Positions 50,024-62,070 are shown, counted from the first letter of the stretch. The stretch is 64,000 nt of DNA from Argentina anserina (GCF_933775445.1 NC_065877.1:10416001-10480000); one strand, 5' to 3'. The notes: generated by a model from the sequence alone, not told the origin. A program made the numbers and translations.

Positions 50024-52990
50024 TTAAGTTGGCGCATACATATCAACAATGACCAACTTACTAAGTAAATCATAAAAAGTCGTATTGGACACTCTTTTTG
50101 TGAGCATATTAGATAGGTTCTCTTCTGTATGGACAAAAGAAAAACTGATGATTTTTGCGTCTAGCTTCTCTTTTATAAAATGACGATCAACTTCCACATG
50201 TTTTGTACGATTATATTGCACATGATTCTGTGAAATATCAATAACTGTCTTGTTGTCGCAGTATAGCTGCATAGCACACTTAGGCTTAATACCCAAATCT
50301 TGTAGCAAATTTCTAAGCCATAATAATTTGCACACTCCCTGAGCCATACCTATGTATTCTGCTTCAGCACTAGATCGAGCTACCACTTTTTGTTTCTTAC
50401 TCTTCCATGTAACAAGATTACCTCCAACAAAGGTAAAGTACCCTGATGTGGATCTCCGATCTGTAATATTTCCAGCCCAATCTGCATCTGTGAAGCCGCA
50501 AACCTCAAGGATATTATCATGTTTAGAGAACATTACTCCTCTCCCTGGCGCTGACTTCAAAAACATCAAAATCCTTACAACAACATCCATGTGGTCCACA
50601 CTGGGATTATGCATGAATTGACTCACTACACTTACTGCATACGCAACATCTGGTCTGGTATGTGATAAATAAATCAGGCGTCCAACTAGCCTCTGATAAC
50701 GAGGTTTTTCAGTAGGCACTTAATCCGAATATTCAGCTAACCGATGGTTCTGCTCAATAGGAGTATCAATGGAAGTGCAATCCAGCATACCGGTCTCTGT
50801 TAGTAGATCAAGGATGTACTTCCTTTGATATAGATAGATACCATTACTCCCCCGGGCTACCTCAATGCCTAAGAAGTACTTGAGTGTACCTAGGACTTTC
50901 ATCTCAAACTATGTGGCTAGCTGTTTCTGTAATTTATCCACCTCAACAGTATCATTCCCAGTAACTACCATATCATCAACATATATAATTAGGGTTGTTA
51001 CATTTCCTTGTTGATGTCTGAAAAATAATGTATGGTCTGAATTACTCTGTCTGTAGCCAATTCTCCTCATGAATTGTGAGAATCTTCCAAACCAAGCACA
51101 AGGTGATTATTTAAGACCATACAAAGACTTTCTCAATCTGCACACAAAGTTACTTGGAAAATAGGCCGCATATCAAGGTGGAAAATCCATGTACACTTCT
51201 TCTATAAGTTCTCCATGAAAGAATGCATTCTTAACATTAAACTGTCCAAGTGGCCAGTTTAAGCTAGCAGCACAAGAGAGCAATACACGAATAATGTTCA
51301 TTTTTGCAACATGTGCAAATGTATCATCATAGTCTATGTTATATGTCTAGATGAACCCTTTTGCTACTAGGCGTGTTTTATACCGGCTTACTGACCCATC
51401 TGAATTATGCTTCATTGTAAACACCCAGCGACATCCCACAGTCTTCTTGTCATGTGGTGGAGATACAAGCTCACAAGTATTGTTCTTTTGTAATGCTTAC
51501 ATCTCTTCCTCCATTTCTTTCCTCCATTTTGGATCTCCCAATGCATCATGCACTTTGTTAGGTACTGATACAGTAGATATTTGATTCACAAATGATTCAT
51601 ATGACTTAGAGAATCTTTTGGTAGACATAAAATTTGTCACATGATACTTAGCTTTAGCTTGAATGGTAGGTTCATATTTTTTTGTTGGCTGACCCCGAGT
51701 AGACCTATTTGGCAAGACATATTGTCTACTATTAGCTTCACTAGTATTAGCCCCAATAGAATGACTAATCTCAAATGAGTGATCTTCCGTACCAAGGGAG
51801 CATTAGTCAGGTGCACAAACAGTAGTACGGGAGACATGAGAGGCAGTTGTGTTGTCATCTTCTGGTACCTGAATCTCTGGAGTGACTACATCAGAATCAT
51901 TCAGAGGTGTCTGTGTAGCTGACACATTGGTAATCTCAATTGAACCTGTCACCATATCTACTGGCTTACTTGTCTCCCCCTCTTCATGATATATATCTTT
52001 AAAATATGAATTCTCCCACTGAAGAGCAGTATCGGAAGAGGAAAAATAACTCATGTCCTCAAATAAAGTAACATACATAGTGACATAGTACTTCCTAGTA
52101 GACGGATGATAGCACCGGTACCCTTTCTGATGTCCGCCATACCCAACAAACACACATTTAACGGCTCGGGCATCCAACTTAGACCTCTAGTGTTTCGGAA
52201 GGTGGACAAAAGCAATACAACCAAAAACACGGGCAGAAAGAGTATGAAAAGAGGGTAAGGAGACATGGGATGCAAGCACCTCATATGAGACTTTTCCTTG
52301 AAGGACACGACAGGGAAGGCGATTAATGAGGTGGGCGAAAGTGATGACAGCATCACCCCAAAGGTACTTAGGCATATGGGCACTGAAAAGAATACACCGA
52401 GCCATATCAAGTAAATGACGATTTTTCCCAGAATATCCATTTTGCTTAGGTGTGTAAGGACACGTCGTTTGATGAACAATTCTGTGTTTGTTAAAGAACT
52501 CCTGAAAGACATGATTCACATATTCCCCCCCCCCCCATTATCAGAACGAAGAATTCGAACTGTGACATTATATTGTGTTTGGACAATGTTATAGAAGGCT
52601 TGAAAAGCTGGGAAAACCTCATCTTTAGTTTTGAGGAGAACAATCCATGAAAGACGGGTGCAATCATCAATAAATGACACAAAATACCGCATCCCTGACA
52701 CAGTAGATTCTTTGGAGGGTCCCCAAATATCAGAATGAATTAATTCGAAAGGAAGAATACGTTTATTAGAAGTACTAGGGGAATAAGTAGATCGATGACT
52801 CTTCCCTAAAACACATGTCTCACACAGTAAAAGTGACTCATCCACACTAATAAACAAAGTATGCATAGATTTTTTCATAACACTAAAGGATGGATGCCCT
52901 AAGCGACGATGTCATAACCAAACTTCACTTAGCTTGTTAGAAGTGGATATTAAAGCTGTCCGAGACTGTGCCCCTAGTTTTTCCCCAGCA
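50024..52990 (-). pseudogene. Copia element 2 pol remnant
   Basis: Right to left: pre-integrase and integrase pieces (CETCVLGKSHRSTYSP and SDIWGPSKEST, 52878-52516), then LWGDAVITFAHLINRLP (52519-52187). A linker and RT pieces with many stops follow, then RNase H (FTDADWAGNITDRRS and ARSSAEAEYIGMAQG, 50719-50024). RNase H is the best preserved domain. No functional product is possible. Confidence 0.85.
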
Positions 52991-53143
52991 TATGTCTGAT
53001 CCAGATGAAACAGCCGGCCCCTCAGATACCCCCGACCAAGGGATACCAGCCGAGCTCCAGGGAAGGACTATGCTACCAAGGGAAGGATACCAGCCGAGTT
53101 CGCACCCAAAAAAGTAAAAATAAAACCCAGAAAAACAAGCAGA

Positions 53144-53155
53144 GCTCTGATACCA
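53144..53155 (-). other. Primer-binding site (initiator tRNA-Met) of copia element 2
   Basis: On the minus strand reads TGGTATCAGAGC directly after the 5' LTR. Confidence 0.88.
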
Positions 53156-53287
53156 AATTGAAAGATATATTACTCACTTATATTCATTTATACACACTAA
53201 TCCTATATATAAGCTAGAGAACATACACTTTTAACAATCTATTCCTTAATTCCCTCTTTGATTCACAGAGAGTCATTCACGCTAACA
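53156..53287 (-). repeat. Copia element 2, 5' LTR
   Basis: On the minus strand begins TGTTAGCGTGAATG and ends CTTTCAATT, again a non-canonical end, as in copia element 1. Confidence 0.75.
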
Positions 53288-56256
53288 GTTGTATAAGGTG
53301 GGTTTAAAAAGTTGGGAAGATTGAAGATTGATATTTAAAATTTTAAATATATGCGCAGAATTGGATTAGTATCGACTATCGAGTGCCATTATGACAGACA
53401 AGTGTACTAGCTAAAATGGGATTTATGATTTTCTTTTTATCTGATAAAAGGCAAAAGTGAAAAAGTTCAAGCTGAACCTAAAAATGCTACTGACAGTTTG
53501 AGCTGTCGTTTATGTGCTGGGTGCATACTCCTAAACTCATCCAAACTGCATACAGCAGTTATATCTCATTTTTCATTTGTCACTGAAATTGGTTGTTTTG
53601 TTATCTTAGTAATAGGTCATTTTCCATGGGACTGAACAAAGTTGAAATATCCAAATCTGTATATTAATGGGGATTATGGGGATATTACTTTTTAATTTTT
53701 TTTGTTGTATGTGTATATTAACTATTAAGATCAATCGATTGTTTGCAGGTACTAGCAGATAGAGGACTTGAGCTATTATCCACAACTTTGGTGTTTAGTT
53801 TTCTGGTAAGTTGACAATCTAATGACAGTTTTTTTTCTATTTTAATTTTCCAGTTGTGGCATTTTAAATAGATACTTGTATTTATAGTTTTTGAAGAACA
53901 TGAACATATCTTACATCGATATACTTGTTCGAGATGTAACTTTTCCTTATTACAACTCATTGTGATAACTGCCAGAGGAATATGGTCAGCTTCTGAACGT
54001 TGTTGATTTGCTTCTCATATGGAAAAGCCTCCCAATGCACACCACAACATCACAGGATTCACAGCAAGATCTCATTACTCCACATCCATTCTGATTTTAC
54101 TCTGTGAAACCATATCATTCATTTCCAGTAGATGAGTAGTTGATCATTCTGATTATGTTATCTTCTATGGTCTATTTTATTTCTTAAGCTAGGTCGCACT
54201 TGTACTTTACGTTGTTGGCTGCCAATCAAGCAACCACAGTTCTTCCTTAAAGCCTCATGTGTCTGGGAATCTTATAGATGATTGGTAATTTAACAAAATC
54301 TATTAGTTCAAAGCAATCTCCATTTGGAGAAACAGTCTCATGTTCATTTATACTGGTGTAACAAAAAAAGTTTTCTATACTATGATGGGGACATAGAAAA
54401 CTAATTTCTCGAGTCCTCTTTATCTTACCTACTTTATAAGATTTCTTGCACTTTTTTTTATAAGAAATCTAGTGAAGAAGATGTGCTATGCAAGATATCA
54501 TACATGAACTTTAGTATATTGCCTTTTGTTGGATCGCAGAATTTAAACTCCCAGGTTCTGACATTTGCTGCTAAATTTTGTATTACTATTATGATCAACA
54601 GAACTTCCTTAAACTTGTAAAGATCATTATCAATAATATTTTTATACATTGATAAATAATGTTTATAATTTTATATCCACAGGTGGAGATAAATTTTTAT
54701 CTAGAACCAATATTGTGTTGTTATAAAAAGAATCCTTGATTAAAAAAAGTTATTGCTTAAATTGAAATATTCCATTTCTCTATTTGCTTCAATCTCTAAG
54801 TGAATTGATCGTACAATAATTTTAACATGAACACTCTGACTTGGTTTAATAGGCGGTTTGGAATACAGCTGAACCCTCATTTTATGGGCATCGACCTCAA
54901 GTGAGTAATCTAGTCTTTAATATTTGTGTCAGCATCCTATTTACTCCCATGAAAGCAGTATTAACTACTATAAATCTATAACAATTACCATAGTTTCTTA
55001 TCCGTATGATGTCTTGATCCCCTGTACCCCAGTATAATATAGCATTCTATCTCTAAACGCAGTCTGGCTGTGAATCCTTTAATCTTTCTCACTTTCGGTT
55101 TATTTTTCACTCATATTGTGCAAGAATTCGTCATTACAAGATTACTATCTCTATGAAAGTTTAGGCCTGAACTAGATGAGATGAATATTTGGTCTGATAC
55201 TATGCTGTAATTGAAGCCTGTAAAGCTGATAATATTATCTTCTGTAGGTTTTTCTTTGTTAGAGCTGGAATGATGGGTTGGCTATTTATCAGTCTTTCAA
55301 TTTTCGCAAGAAGTATCGGAGAGGGCACGTTGAGTCAATCAATGGTCCTCTTTCAGTTATTCTGTTCGGTAATCTTGGACTCATTTTTAGATGTGTAAAT
55401 ATGTAGGCTTATCGTACTTTAGCGTATAAATAGTGGGCACATGTTTCTATCTGTGGTGCGCTGTACGTCCACAAAACTTTTATGGTGCTTAGTATACTCA
55501 TTGTAAATTCTCATCCTTGCCTACTGATCATTCTGCTTATACTGAAAATTATTTCCTCATTTTTTTCTTCCAGATATGCATTCTGGACTACTTTATTCAT
55601 GAGGAGTACATGACCTCCACGTAAGTGCATTACCATGGTTGCATCATTCAATTGTTGTTATTTCTATTTAATGAAGAAGCTTTATTTTCCTCAATCATTT
55701 TTAAATGCTCTTACCCTCCCAGACAGAACTACCACATGCTATTCCAAAATATCTGACCAGTGTCACCATTTATTTATTTGTCAATCTGTTTTCATATAAA
55801 AAGAATTCAGATAGCTTGATCAGTAATATTTCTTCCTGTATTCTGTTTCATTGTTGCTTTGATGATCAAGTAACATGTTTATTTTGGTTTTTTATATTGA
55901 TTTATTTGCATATCCACTGTATTTTGACATGGTTTCTTTCACAGATGGGACATAATTGCGGAGAGATTGGGCTTTATGCTGGTATTTGGAGATCTAGTCT
56001 GGATTCCTTTCACTTTCAGCATCCAGGCATGTAACACTGGACTTGAATTTGAATAAATTAACTGGTTTTGTATGTTCCCATACATTTTTTTTATGTCAAA
56101 ACTCAGATTTACCATTGCCAGTGAACTGTAATAGTAAACACACATCTAGGTTTTGGGAAACTGAAGAGTGATTGTTGAGCAAAAATTAAATCCCGAGTTG
56201 TAGGGCTATATTTATCTGCATTTTTATATCTTGTTATAAGGCTGGTGGCTTCTGAG

Positions 56257-56925
56257 CGATGTTCTAAAACTCGGTCAACTCAGCCGAGTACTCGGTACTC
56301 GGCTGGTTACTGAGGCGATTTTGACCTACTCAGTGCCTCTACTCGGCGGGAAGAAAATCGGCCGAGTAATCGGGTCCAAATCGGTCAGAAAAAAAAAACA
56401 AGATTTTAGGGTTGTTTCGGATCTTCCTAGTGAAAGGGTTGGAGAGGAATCGGGAGTGGATGGTGGCTTAGAGCCTAGGAGAGGTCCTAGAATCCAAGAA
56501 ATTAGGGAACTTGATGAGGATGATTTTATATCCGATGATGAAGATGAGATAGATGACTTGAGTTTTGATTTTGAGTCGGATTCGGAGAGAGTACAAGATG
56601 GATATGGAGAAGAAGAATTTAAGGCATAGTTACATATGCTTGGGATTGTTTGCAAGAATTGAATTTGGTTTTCTTTTATTACTTATGTTATTGTAATGGA
56701 CTAATAATTATTTTTATTTTTTATATATTATTATCTCTTAAATATTGTAATATTTTATGGACTATTTTTATTATTTTGGGCATTATATATTAGATTATAT
56801 GTTTTAAAAATAATTAAAAAAATCCAGAAATTAGAATCCGAGTACTCGGGGAGTACTCGGCCGAGTACTCCTCTACTCGCTACTCACCGGCCGACCGACT
56901 ACCGAGTAGCGAGTTTTAGAACCTT
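56257..56925. mobile_element. Mutator-like non-autonomous element inside FACKEL exon 10
   Basis: The terminal inverted repeats contain GTTCTAAAACTCG at the left and CGAGTTTTAGAAC at the right. The flanking exon sequence GCTTCTGAG is duplicated exactly (56248-56256 and 56926-56934), a 9-bp target duplication typical of Mutator-like elements. Subterminal regions are dense in GAGTACTCGG-like motifs on both sides. An 8-bp reading (hAT) is also possible. Confidence 0.7.
56321..56629 (+). pseudogene. Acidic open frame carried by the exon-10 element
   Basis: The open frame encodes a basic stretch (SKSVRKKKQDFR) followed by a highly acidic tail (DEDDFISDDEDEIDDLSFDF) and stops at TAG 56627-56629. 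The composition resembles the acidic C-terminus of some plant transposases, but I cannot assign a family. The frame is open further upstream across the element border into the sterol reductase exon, from 56240. No separate start codon is convincing. Confidence 0.35.
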
Positions 56926-58637
56926 GCTTCTGAGTGACTAGGTTGAGTTAAGAACAGCCGCTGTTATTGCAAATTGCTTCACTTTTATTATCGGGTAAGT
57001 TTCTATCAACATATGTTTATCTTCTTTCATAATGTCGTGTTGAATTTTATAATACATGCTGGACAGGTACCTAGTATTTAGAGGAACCAACAAGCAAAAG
57101 CATGTTTTTAAGAAAGATTCCAAAGCGCCTATCTGGGGTAAACCTCCAACTGTCATTGGGGGAAAGTTGCTTGCTTCTGGTTATTGGTGAGCTTTCTTCA
57201 TCGGTAACATCTATTGTTTCTAATTCTAATCAATATTTTCATCATGTTATAATTGGAAGATAAAATTAATGAAGTTGAACAAAAGCCAAGGTAATGGTAG
57301 TGCATCGTCATATAAAGGTGACACTGTAAGCAACTTTGTCTCTTGGATTACTGAATGCAGTTGTAGAATTTTATTTCGTTCCAGAATTCTTCTAGGAAAA
57401 AGAAATGAGTGAATATAGTTTCAGAATCAAAAACAGATCAACAAATGATTTGGATTTATCAATAAGCTATCAATAAGAACTATGGTAACTGGATCATTCA
57501 CCCAGCAATCTAACTCTTTTGTGAATGATATAATAGAGTTATTGGACTCTGAATACATTATGGTAAAAAGGACACCTGCCTGGACTGCTTCATAATGGAA
57601 TCTGAACTCATGAAAATTCGAGTAATTTGAAAAGTGAAACTGATGTTTTATTCAGCATCTTATCCACCCTGCTAATGTCTGTTAACAAGTATCAGAACTA
57701 AACAATAGAAACTTGCCATATTTTGTATTGTTGAAATTGGGGGTTGACTGGCTTATGCCCATAGTTATTGGTTTAGGCGCATAAATAGATATGTTGAGCA
57801 TTACCTCTGGATGTATGAGTCTGTATCTCATCACAATAGTATGATCTTGACTGTCCAATGCTGGGGCCAACAATTTGCGTTGCAAGCAAAAAAAAATCAT
57901 ATAAAAAGTTGGGGAATTCATGATGTTTCATCACATTCGCACTCTCACATCCTATTTTTGTGCAGGGGAATTGCAAGACAGTTTAATTACCTTGGGGACT
58001 TGTTACTTGCACTGTCTTCTAGTTTACCTTGTGGGGTGAGGTAGGCTTTTACAAACTTTAATTCTAATTTCTTCTCAAGACAGGAAGTTTCTTTTTAACA
58101 CTCACTCACTTTGCAGTTCTCCAGTCCCATATATCCAATATATCTTCTCATTCTGCTTATTTAGAGAGAAAGAAGAGATGAAGCTCGCTGGGCCGAGAAG
58201 TATAGGGATATCTGGGCAGAATACCGCGGACTGGTTCCATGGAGAATATTACCCTACGTTTATTAACAAGCATTCTCTACAGTAACTTAACATATCATGA
58301 TGGCGTAGCTGCGATTATGATCAAAATGCCGAGCGAATGTAGCTGAACCCCATGCACTCTTGTTTGTACCAAATGACTACAATTTTGAATACACTAATCA
58401 TATAGTGCTCGTGTTCCGTCTTAGTGACATGAAAATAAATCCAGAATGGAACATAAATATCTGTCCATTTTTCCTGTGTTTCAACACTGAGGCTATGCCA
58501 TTTTTTCCTTCTTTACTTTTTCCTTGAATAAAATTGACAGCATTTGTTTCCACCAATAGGGTTACACCGTTACAATTAGTATGAGAAAGACCTGACCTAC
58601 CTTTCCAGTCTAAAACACACATCAATTGAGTTATCTC

Positions 58638-58817
58638 TGTTGGAGATGAGAGATTCCACATCTAAGAAGTGACAAATAAAATAAAGCTTATAAGTGGATG
58701 GATAATAACCAATTGTACCGATGCATTTTGTGATTAAAACCCAACACCTGTGAGGTGGCTAAGTTGAGACAATATCGGTACAGTTGGTCCACGTGCCACG
58801 TTTGTCGCTGTTTAACA
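58638..58817 (+). repeat. TRIM 5' terminal repeat
   Basis: 180-bp repeat with TG...CA ends; a small number of differences from the downstream copy. Confidence 0.88.
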
Positions 58818-59050
58818 TGGTATCAGAGTGGGTCTCTCTCCAGTCGCGCCTCCAATATGTCGTGGGCCCGAGTTGGGTGCTACTTTGTCATGGGCCCAAG
58901 ATAGGTGGCATTATCATGTCATCGGAGAGTTTCCGATCGGATGGTCACCAAGTGTCGTTGGTTACTTGACCTTAGTTTATTTCATCTCAGTATGTGGGAT
59001 GTTAATTTGTCACTTGCAGACCTAAAAATTAGGTTGCACATGAGGGGGTG

Positions 59051-59230
59051 TGTTGGAGAGGAGAGATCTCACATTTAAGAAGTGACAAAGAAAATAAAGC
59101 TTATAAGTGGGTGGATAATAACCAATTGTATCGAGGCCTTTTGTGATTAAAACCCAACACTTGTGAGGTGGCTAAGTTGAGACAATATCGGTACAGTTGA
59201 TCCACGTGCCACGCTTGTCGCTGTTTAACA
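59051..59230 (+). repeat. TRIM 3' terminal repeat
   Basis: Second 180-bp copy, preceded by the purine tract. Confidence 0.88.
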
Positions 59231-59303
59231 ATCTGTCCCGTACGATACTACAAAGATTACCAAAAATTGGCAACGGGCATACCAAGTCATGGCAAATCCT
59301 GGA

Positions 59304-59403
59304 ATGAAGAATTTGCTCTCTAGATCAGACCTTGTATCATAGCTTTGTGATTGTTGAAGAATGTGCTCTCTAGATCAGACCTTGTATTATAGCTTTGTGA
59401 TTG
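59304..59403. repeat. 50-bp tandem duplication
   Basis: Two near-identical units containing TGCTCTCTAGATCAGACC and AGCTTTGTGATTGTT. Confidence 0.85.
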
Positions 59404-59566
59404 TTCTATCGCTGCTGTGAGTGAAAGCCTGTGGACCTGTGACATCGTGATGCATTTGCTTCAGTCATAGTGAAGTCGCTTTATGCACGGTTGTATGATC
59501 ACGTACAAAACAAATCCATTTAGAATGAGTGAGAAGAAAATCTCAATATTTTTCTTTTTCGAAAAG

Positions 59567-59764
59567 CTGAACCAGATGAAACACTAGGAACAAAGACGGG
59601 GAGAAAAGAAAACTAGATTGCAGGGTCCATTCTATCATGCCTAAGAATGTCAGCAATGAAATTAACTGATCGAGATAGAACGCTGGTAACAAAGACAAGG
59701 ACGCGGAGACAAGAAACCTAAATTGCAGAGTCCATTCTATCATGTCTAATAATTTATCAGCAAC
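59567..59764. repeat. Degenerate tandem duplication of about 99 bp
   Basis: Two diverged units share AACAAAGAC, then GAGAAAAGAAA or GAGACAAGAAA, then GTCCATTCTATCATG. This explains the repeated open frame on the minus strand, which I do not regard as a gene. Confidence 0.65.
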
Positions 59765-59928
59765 AGATTTAGCTTTCATGAAAATATGTCTGAACTCAAT
59801 GAACAAAATATGAGCCACAAGACGATTGTCCTCTTAAGCTGCTTGTTTTCTCCAAGGAGTTGGAATTTGTTGAGCACGCAATCGATGAGAACTTTAGGAT
59901 CTCCCTCCGCCCAAATGTGAGTTTGTTA

Positions 59929-61201
59929 GAGCACCTGCACCGGCGAGCAAAAGAGGAGGTGGTTGCTTGAGCACCGACTGGGACTGGCAGGTTTGCTCGA
60001 GCAAACTTTTCTCCGGCGATTGCTCGACCGCTTGGCGGAGCCCACAACACGTTGGTGACGTCAGACACATTTAAATTTTGTTCTGTTAGGTGCGTGCAAT
60101 GCACGCGCCAGTAAAAGATAAAAAAAATAACAAGCCAATGAATGTCTGACACGTGGCTTACTGAATATAGAGTACCTTAGATATATTCCGTCAACCAGAT
60201 AATAAGTTGTGGTGTACCTCTGTCTGTGGACTTCATAGACGACAGTTGAGCCTCTTCCGGCAATGATCTTTGAGAACACATTTGATATGTGGAGGCGTGG
60301 AGCACATTAATGTCATTTTTAGCTCCAGGACACCCAAAAAAACTGTGTCATATCCACATATCATACGAGGTCAACGCCTCTAAGATAACCGTTGGGCGAC
60401 CCTTTCGCTCCGAGTATGCCCCTTGATAAGCGGTTAGGCAGTTCTTCCACTCCTAGTGCATGCAGTCGATGCTTCCAATCAAACCTGGAAAACATCGGCA
60501 TTCGCCTTTAGCTAGTAGTCGCATGAGGTCTGTCAGTGTTGGACTGCGGAGGTATCTTGGACTATAAAAGTGAACCACTTGGCTGCAAAACTCCTTCATA
60601 CATTACAGGGTAGTCGATTCCCCCATCCTTGTAATTTCAATACACTGATCTGCGGCTGGCCCATACGCTAGCATTCGTAGAGCCCCGATCATCTTTTGTT
60701 GGGGAAGTAGCCCTAGCAAACCAGTGACGTCTTCTCTTTGATGCCAAGACAGGTCGTGGTTGTAAAGGTCCGTCATGATAATGTTGAATCAGTCTTTACT
60801 CATCCTGTACCTTCGGCGAAAGTCTTGAGCGTCGAAGATATTGGACGTTCGATGAAGTAATCTTCCATTAGATTGCGTCCCCTAAATAGCCTCTGACGTG
60901 GCTTATTCGGTTTTTTACCGCGACGTGAACTGCTTGGTCGTGTTGCTTCCGCCATGACCACATGATTGACAAATGATTGCTCCATATCATCATTCTCTTC
61001 TTGTTGACGTTGTCTCCGCTTGAAAAAATTGTGGAAGCTGAAAAGATTCATCAAAGTGAGGAACAATGAATTGTTCAAGTAAATTGTAAATAAGTGTGTA
61101 AAAAAATCGATTTACTTGAGCAAAATATAAAATCGATTTGAAGCAAAATTTACTACTGGGCCCACATTTTGCTTGAACAAACCCATATGGGTCGGATGCT
61201 C
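59929..61201 (-). mobile_element. PIF/Harbinger DNA transposon relic
   Basis: Flanked by the 3-bp target duplication TTA (59926-59928 and 61202-61204) that is diagnostic of this superfamily. The ends begin GAGCACCTGCACCGG (left) and, on the other strand, GAGCATCCGACCCAT (right). The interior holds a broken minus-strand transposase. Subterminal sequence near both ends repeats GCTTGAGCA/GCTTGAACA-like words. Confidence 0.8.
60061..61078 (-). pseudogene. PIF/Harbinger transposase, broken
   Basis: From right to left: a basic N-terminal part with RQRLFRGRNLMEDYF (61078-60800), then after a frameshift FRRRYRMSKD, DLSWHQREDVTGLLGLLPQ and MIGALRMLAYGPAADQ. Further on are a GLIGSIDCMH catalytic-Asp region (next to a stop), FFGCPGAKNDINVL (second Asp), and TTYYLVDGIYLRYSIF near the C-terminus. 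Several stops and frameshifts make it inactive. Confidence 0.8.
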
Positions 61202-61204
61202 TTA

Positions 61205-62070
61205 TGCCATCACGGAGAACAGTTGCTTAAGCAACAAGGACTCAGATTTTGGTTGATAAAAAAAAACGTCAATTCCTTCTCCATAAAAATGAACCGTCTT
61301 GTTTTGGACTATCGTTACATCAATTTTTTTTTCTTCAAGACATTTGCTGGCACTAGAGCATTATGTGACAGATTGAGAAAGTTGTGGGTGGTCCAAGAAA
61401 TGGCAGATGGAGCAAGCGGTGCTCGAAAAGTTGTTGCATGATGAGATTGATGCACATTTTTAGGAGCAGAATGATGTGGGAATGCAATAGCCCTAAAATT
61501 GTTGATTCATCAATATAGCCAATTAATAATGCATCATCGAAGAAGAAGCCAACTAAAAGTCTGATATGTTCTGATGCCCATTTCGATTATTGTAAGTGTG
61601 TGGTTGCTTTGTAGTTGAGGAAGAGAGCATCCTTCTTTTTTCAATTGCTTAGTTTCGCGGTAGCTCTCGGTCAAATGCAGAGCCACAGGCAAATTGAGTA
61701 AGGAGAGGGTGGTGGGTGGGTATGGCCCCCCTCTTGTTGTCTCTTTTATTTTATTTTCTTCATCTCTATTATTAATGGTCTGTCTCTCACTCTCTTTCGT
61801 CCCTATCACTCGATTGTGAAGAAAGACAATGGAAGAGGTCCCCTGCAATAAAAGAAGATGGCTATGGACTAACCTCCATGGCTGAACAATCATCTCCTCG
61901 AAGATTTATGGAAACTTGCAAACCATAAATAAAGAATGGAAGATAGTCCTATCTTTTACTCCACCTTAATTGTTTTTGATTAAAACTTGTATTTTTGTCA
62001 TTATAAGGTGATGGTAAAAAAAATAATGCATTTTTGGATCCGGTCGGAGACAGAAAAGTGGTAAATATTG
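61205..62070. other. Intergenic region, nothing recognised
   Basis: Mixed composition with short open frames on both strands and no family resemblance, RNA gene or clear repeat. Confidence 0.35.

Larger units (their letters stand above)
49906..53287 (-). mobile_element. Ty1/copia retrotransposon in FACKEL intron 3, internally deleted
   Basis: Related to copia element 1 and also on the minus strand. Target duplication GTTGT (49901-49905 and 53288-53292). The right LTR is about 53156-53287 (132 bp). The left LTR (about 49906-50016) matches it but lacks its last 20 or so bases next to the polypurine region. Gag and protease are missing: near 53036 the sequence jumps from the pre-integrase region to the leader. 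It sits wholly inside an intron, so it need not have broken the gene by itself. Confidence 0.85.
48355..58266 (+). pseudogene. FK: Delta14-sterol reductase (FACKEL) gene, decayed and interrupted
   Basis: The family reduces the C14 double bond in sterol synthesis in the ER membrane. Recognisable exons: 48355-48390, 49531-49648 (DGSRLHYRCNG), 49759-49838, 53749-53805 (VLADRGLELLS), 54193-54284 (SSLKPHVSGN), 54853-54900, 55248-55368 (RAGMMGWLF), 55574-55620 (HEEYMTST), 55945-56026. After that the exons are 56241-56256 plus 56935-56994 (split by an insertion), 57067-57186 (PIWGKPPTVIGGKL), 57966-58040 (NYLGDLLLALS) and 58117-58266 (YRGLVPWRILPYVY). Lesions: acceptors AA instead of AG before exon 2 and exon 10 (shifting the AG by one base), a GC donor at 56027, a transposon in exon 10, and a TAG at 56939. 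Further on are a 4-bp loss near 58131 that shifts the frame, and a TAG at 58162 where Trp is expected. Confidence 0.85.
58638..59230 (+). mobile_element. TRIM (terminal-repeat retrotransposon in miniature)
   Basis: Two 180-bp direct repeats (58638-58817 and 59051-59230) start TGTTGGAGA and end CTGTTTAACA. Directly after the first is TGGTATCAGAGTGG, an initiator tRNA-Met primer site. Just before the second is a purine tract ATGAGGGGGTG. The interior is only about 233 bp and non-coding. The flanks ATCTC and ATCTG give an imperfect 5-bp target duplication. It lies about 370 bp downstream of the FACKEL relic. Confidence 0.88.

Noticed and set aside
56027..56240. A functional GC-AG intron between FACKEL exons 9 and 10
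   Set aside because: Using the GC donor with the available AG puts exon 10 out of frame by one base. With the many other lesions this is better explained as decayed splice sites.
59543..59818. A minus-strand open frame with repeated MIEWTLQ segments
   Set aside because: It comes from the roughly 99-bp tandem duplication, with no start context or family match.
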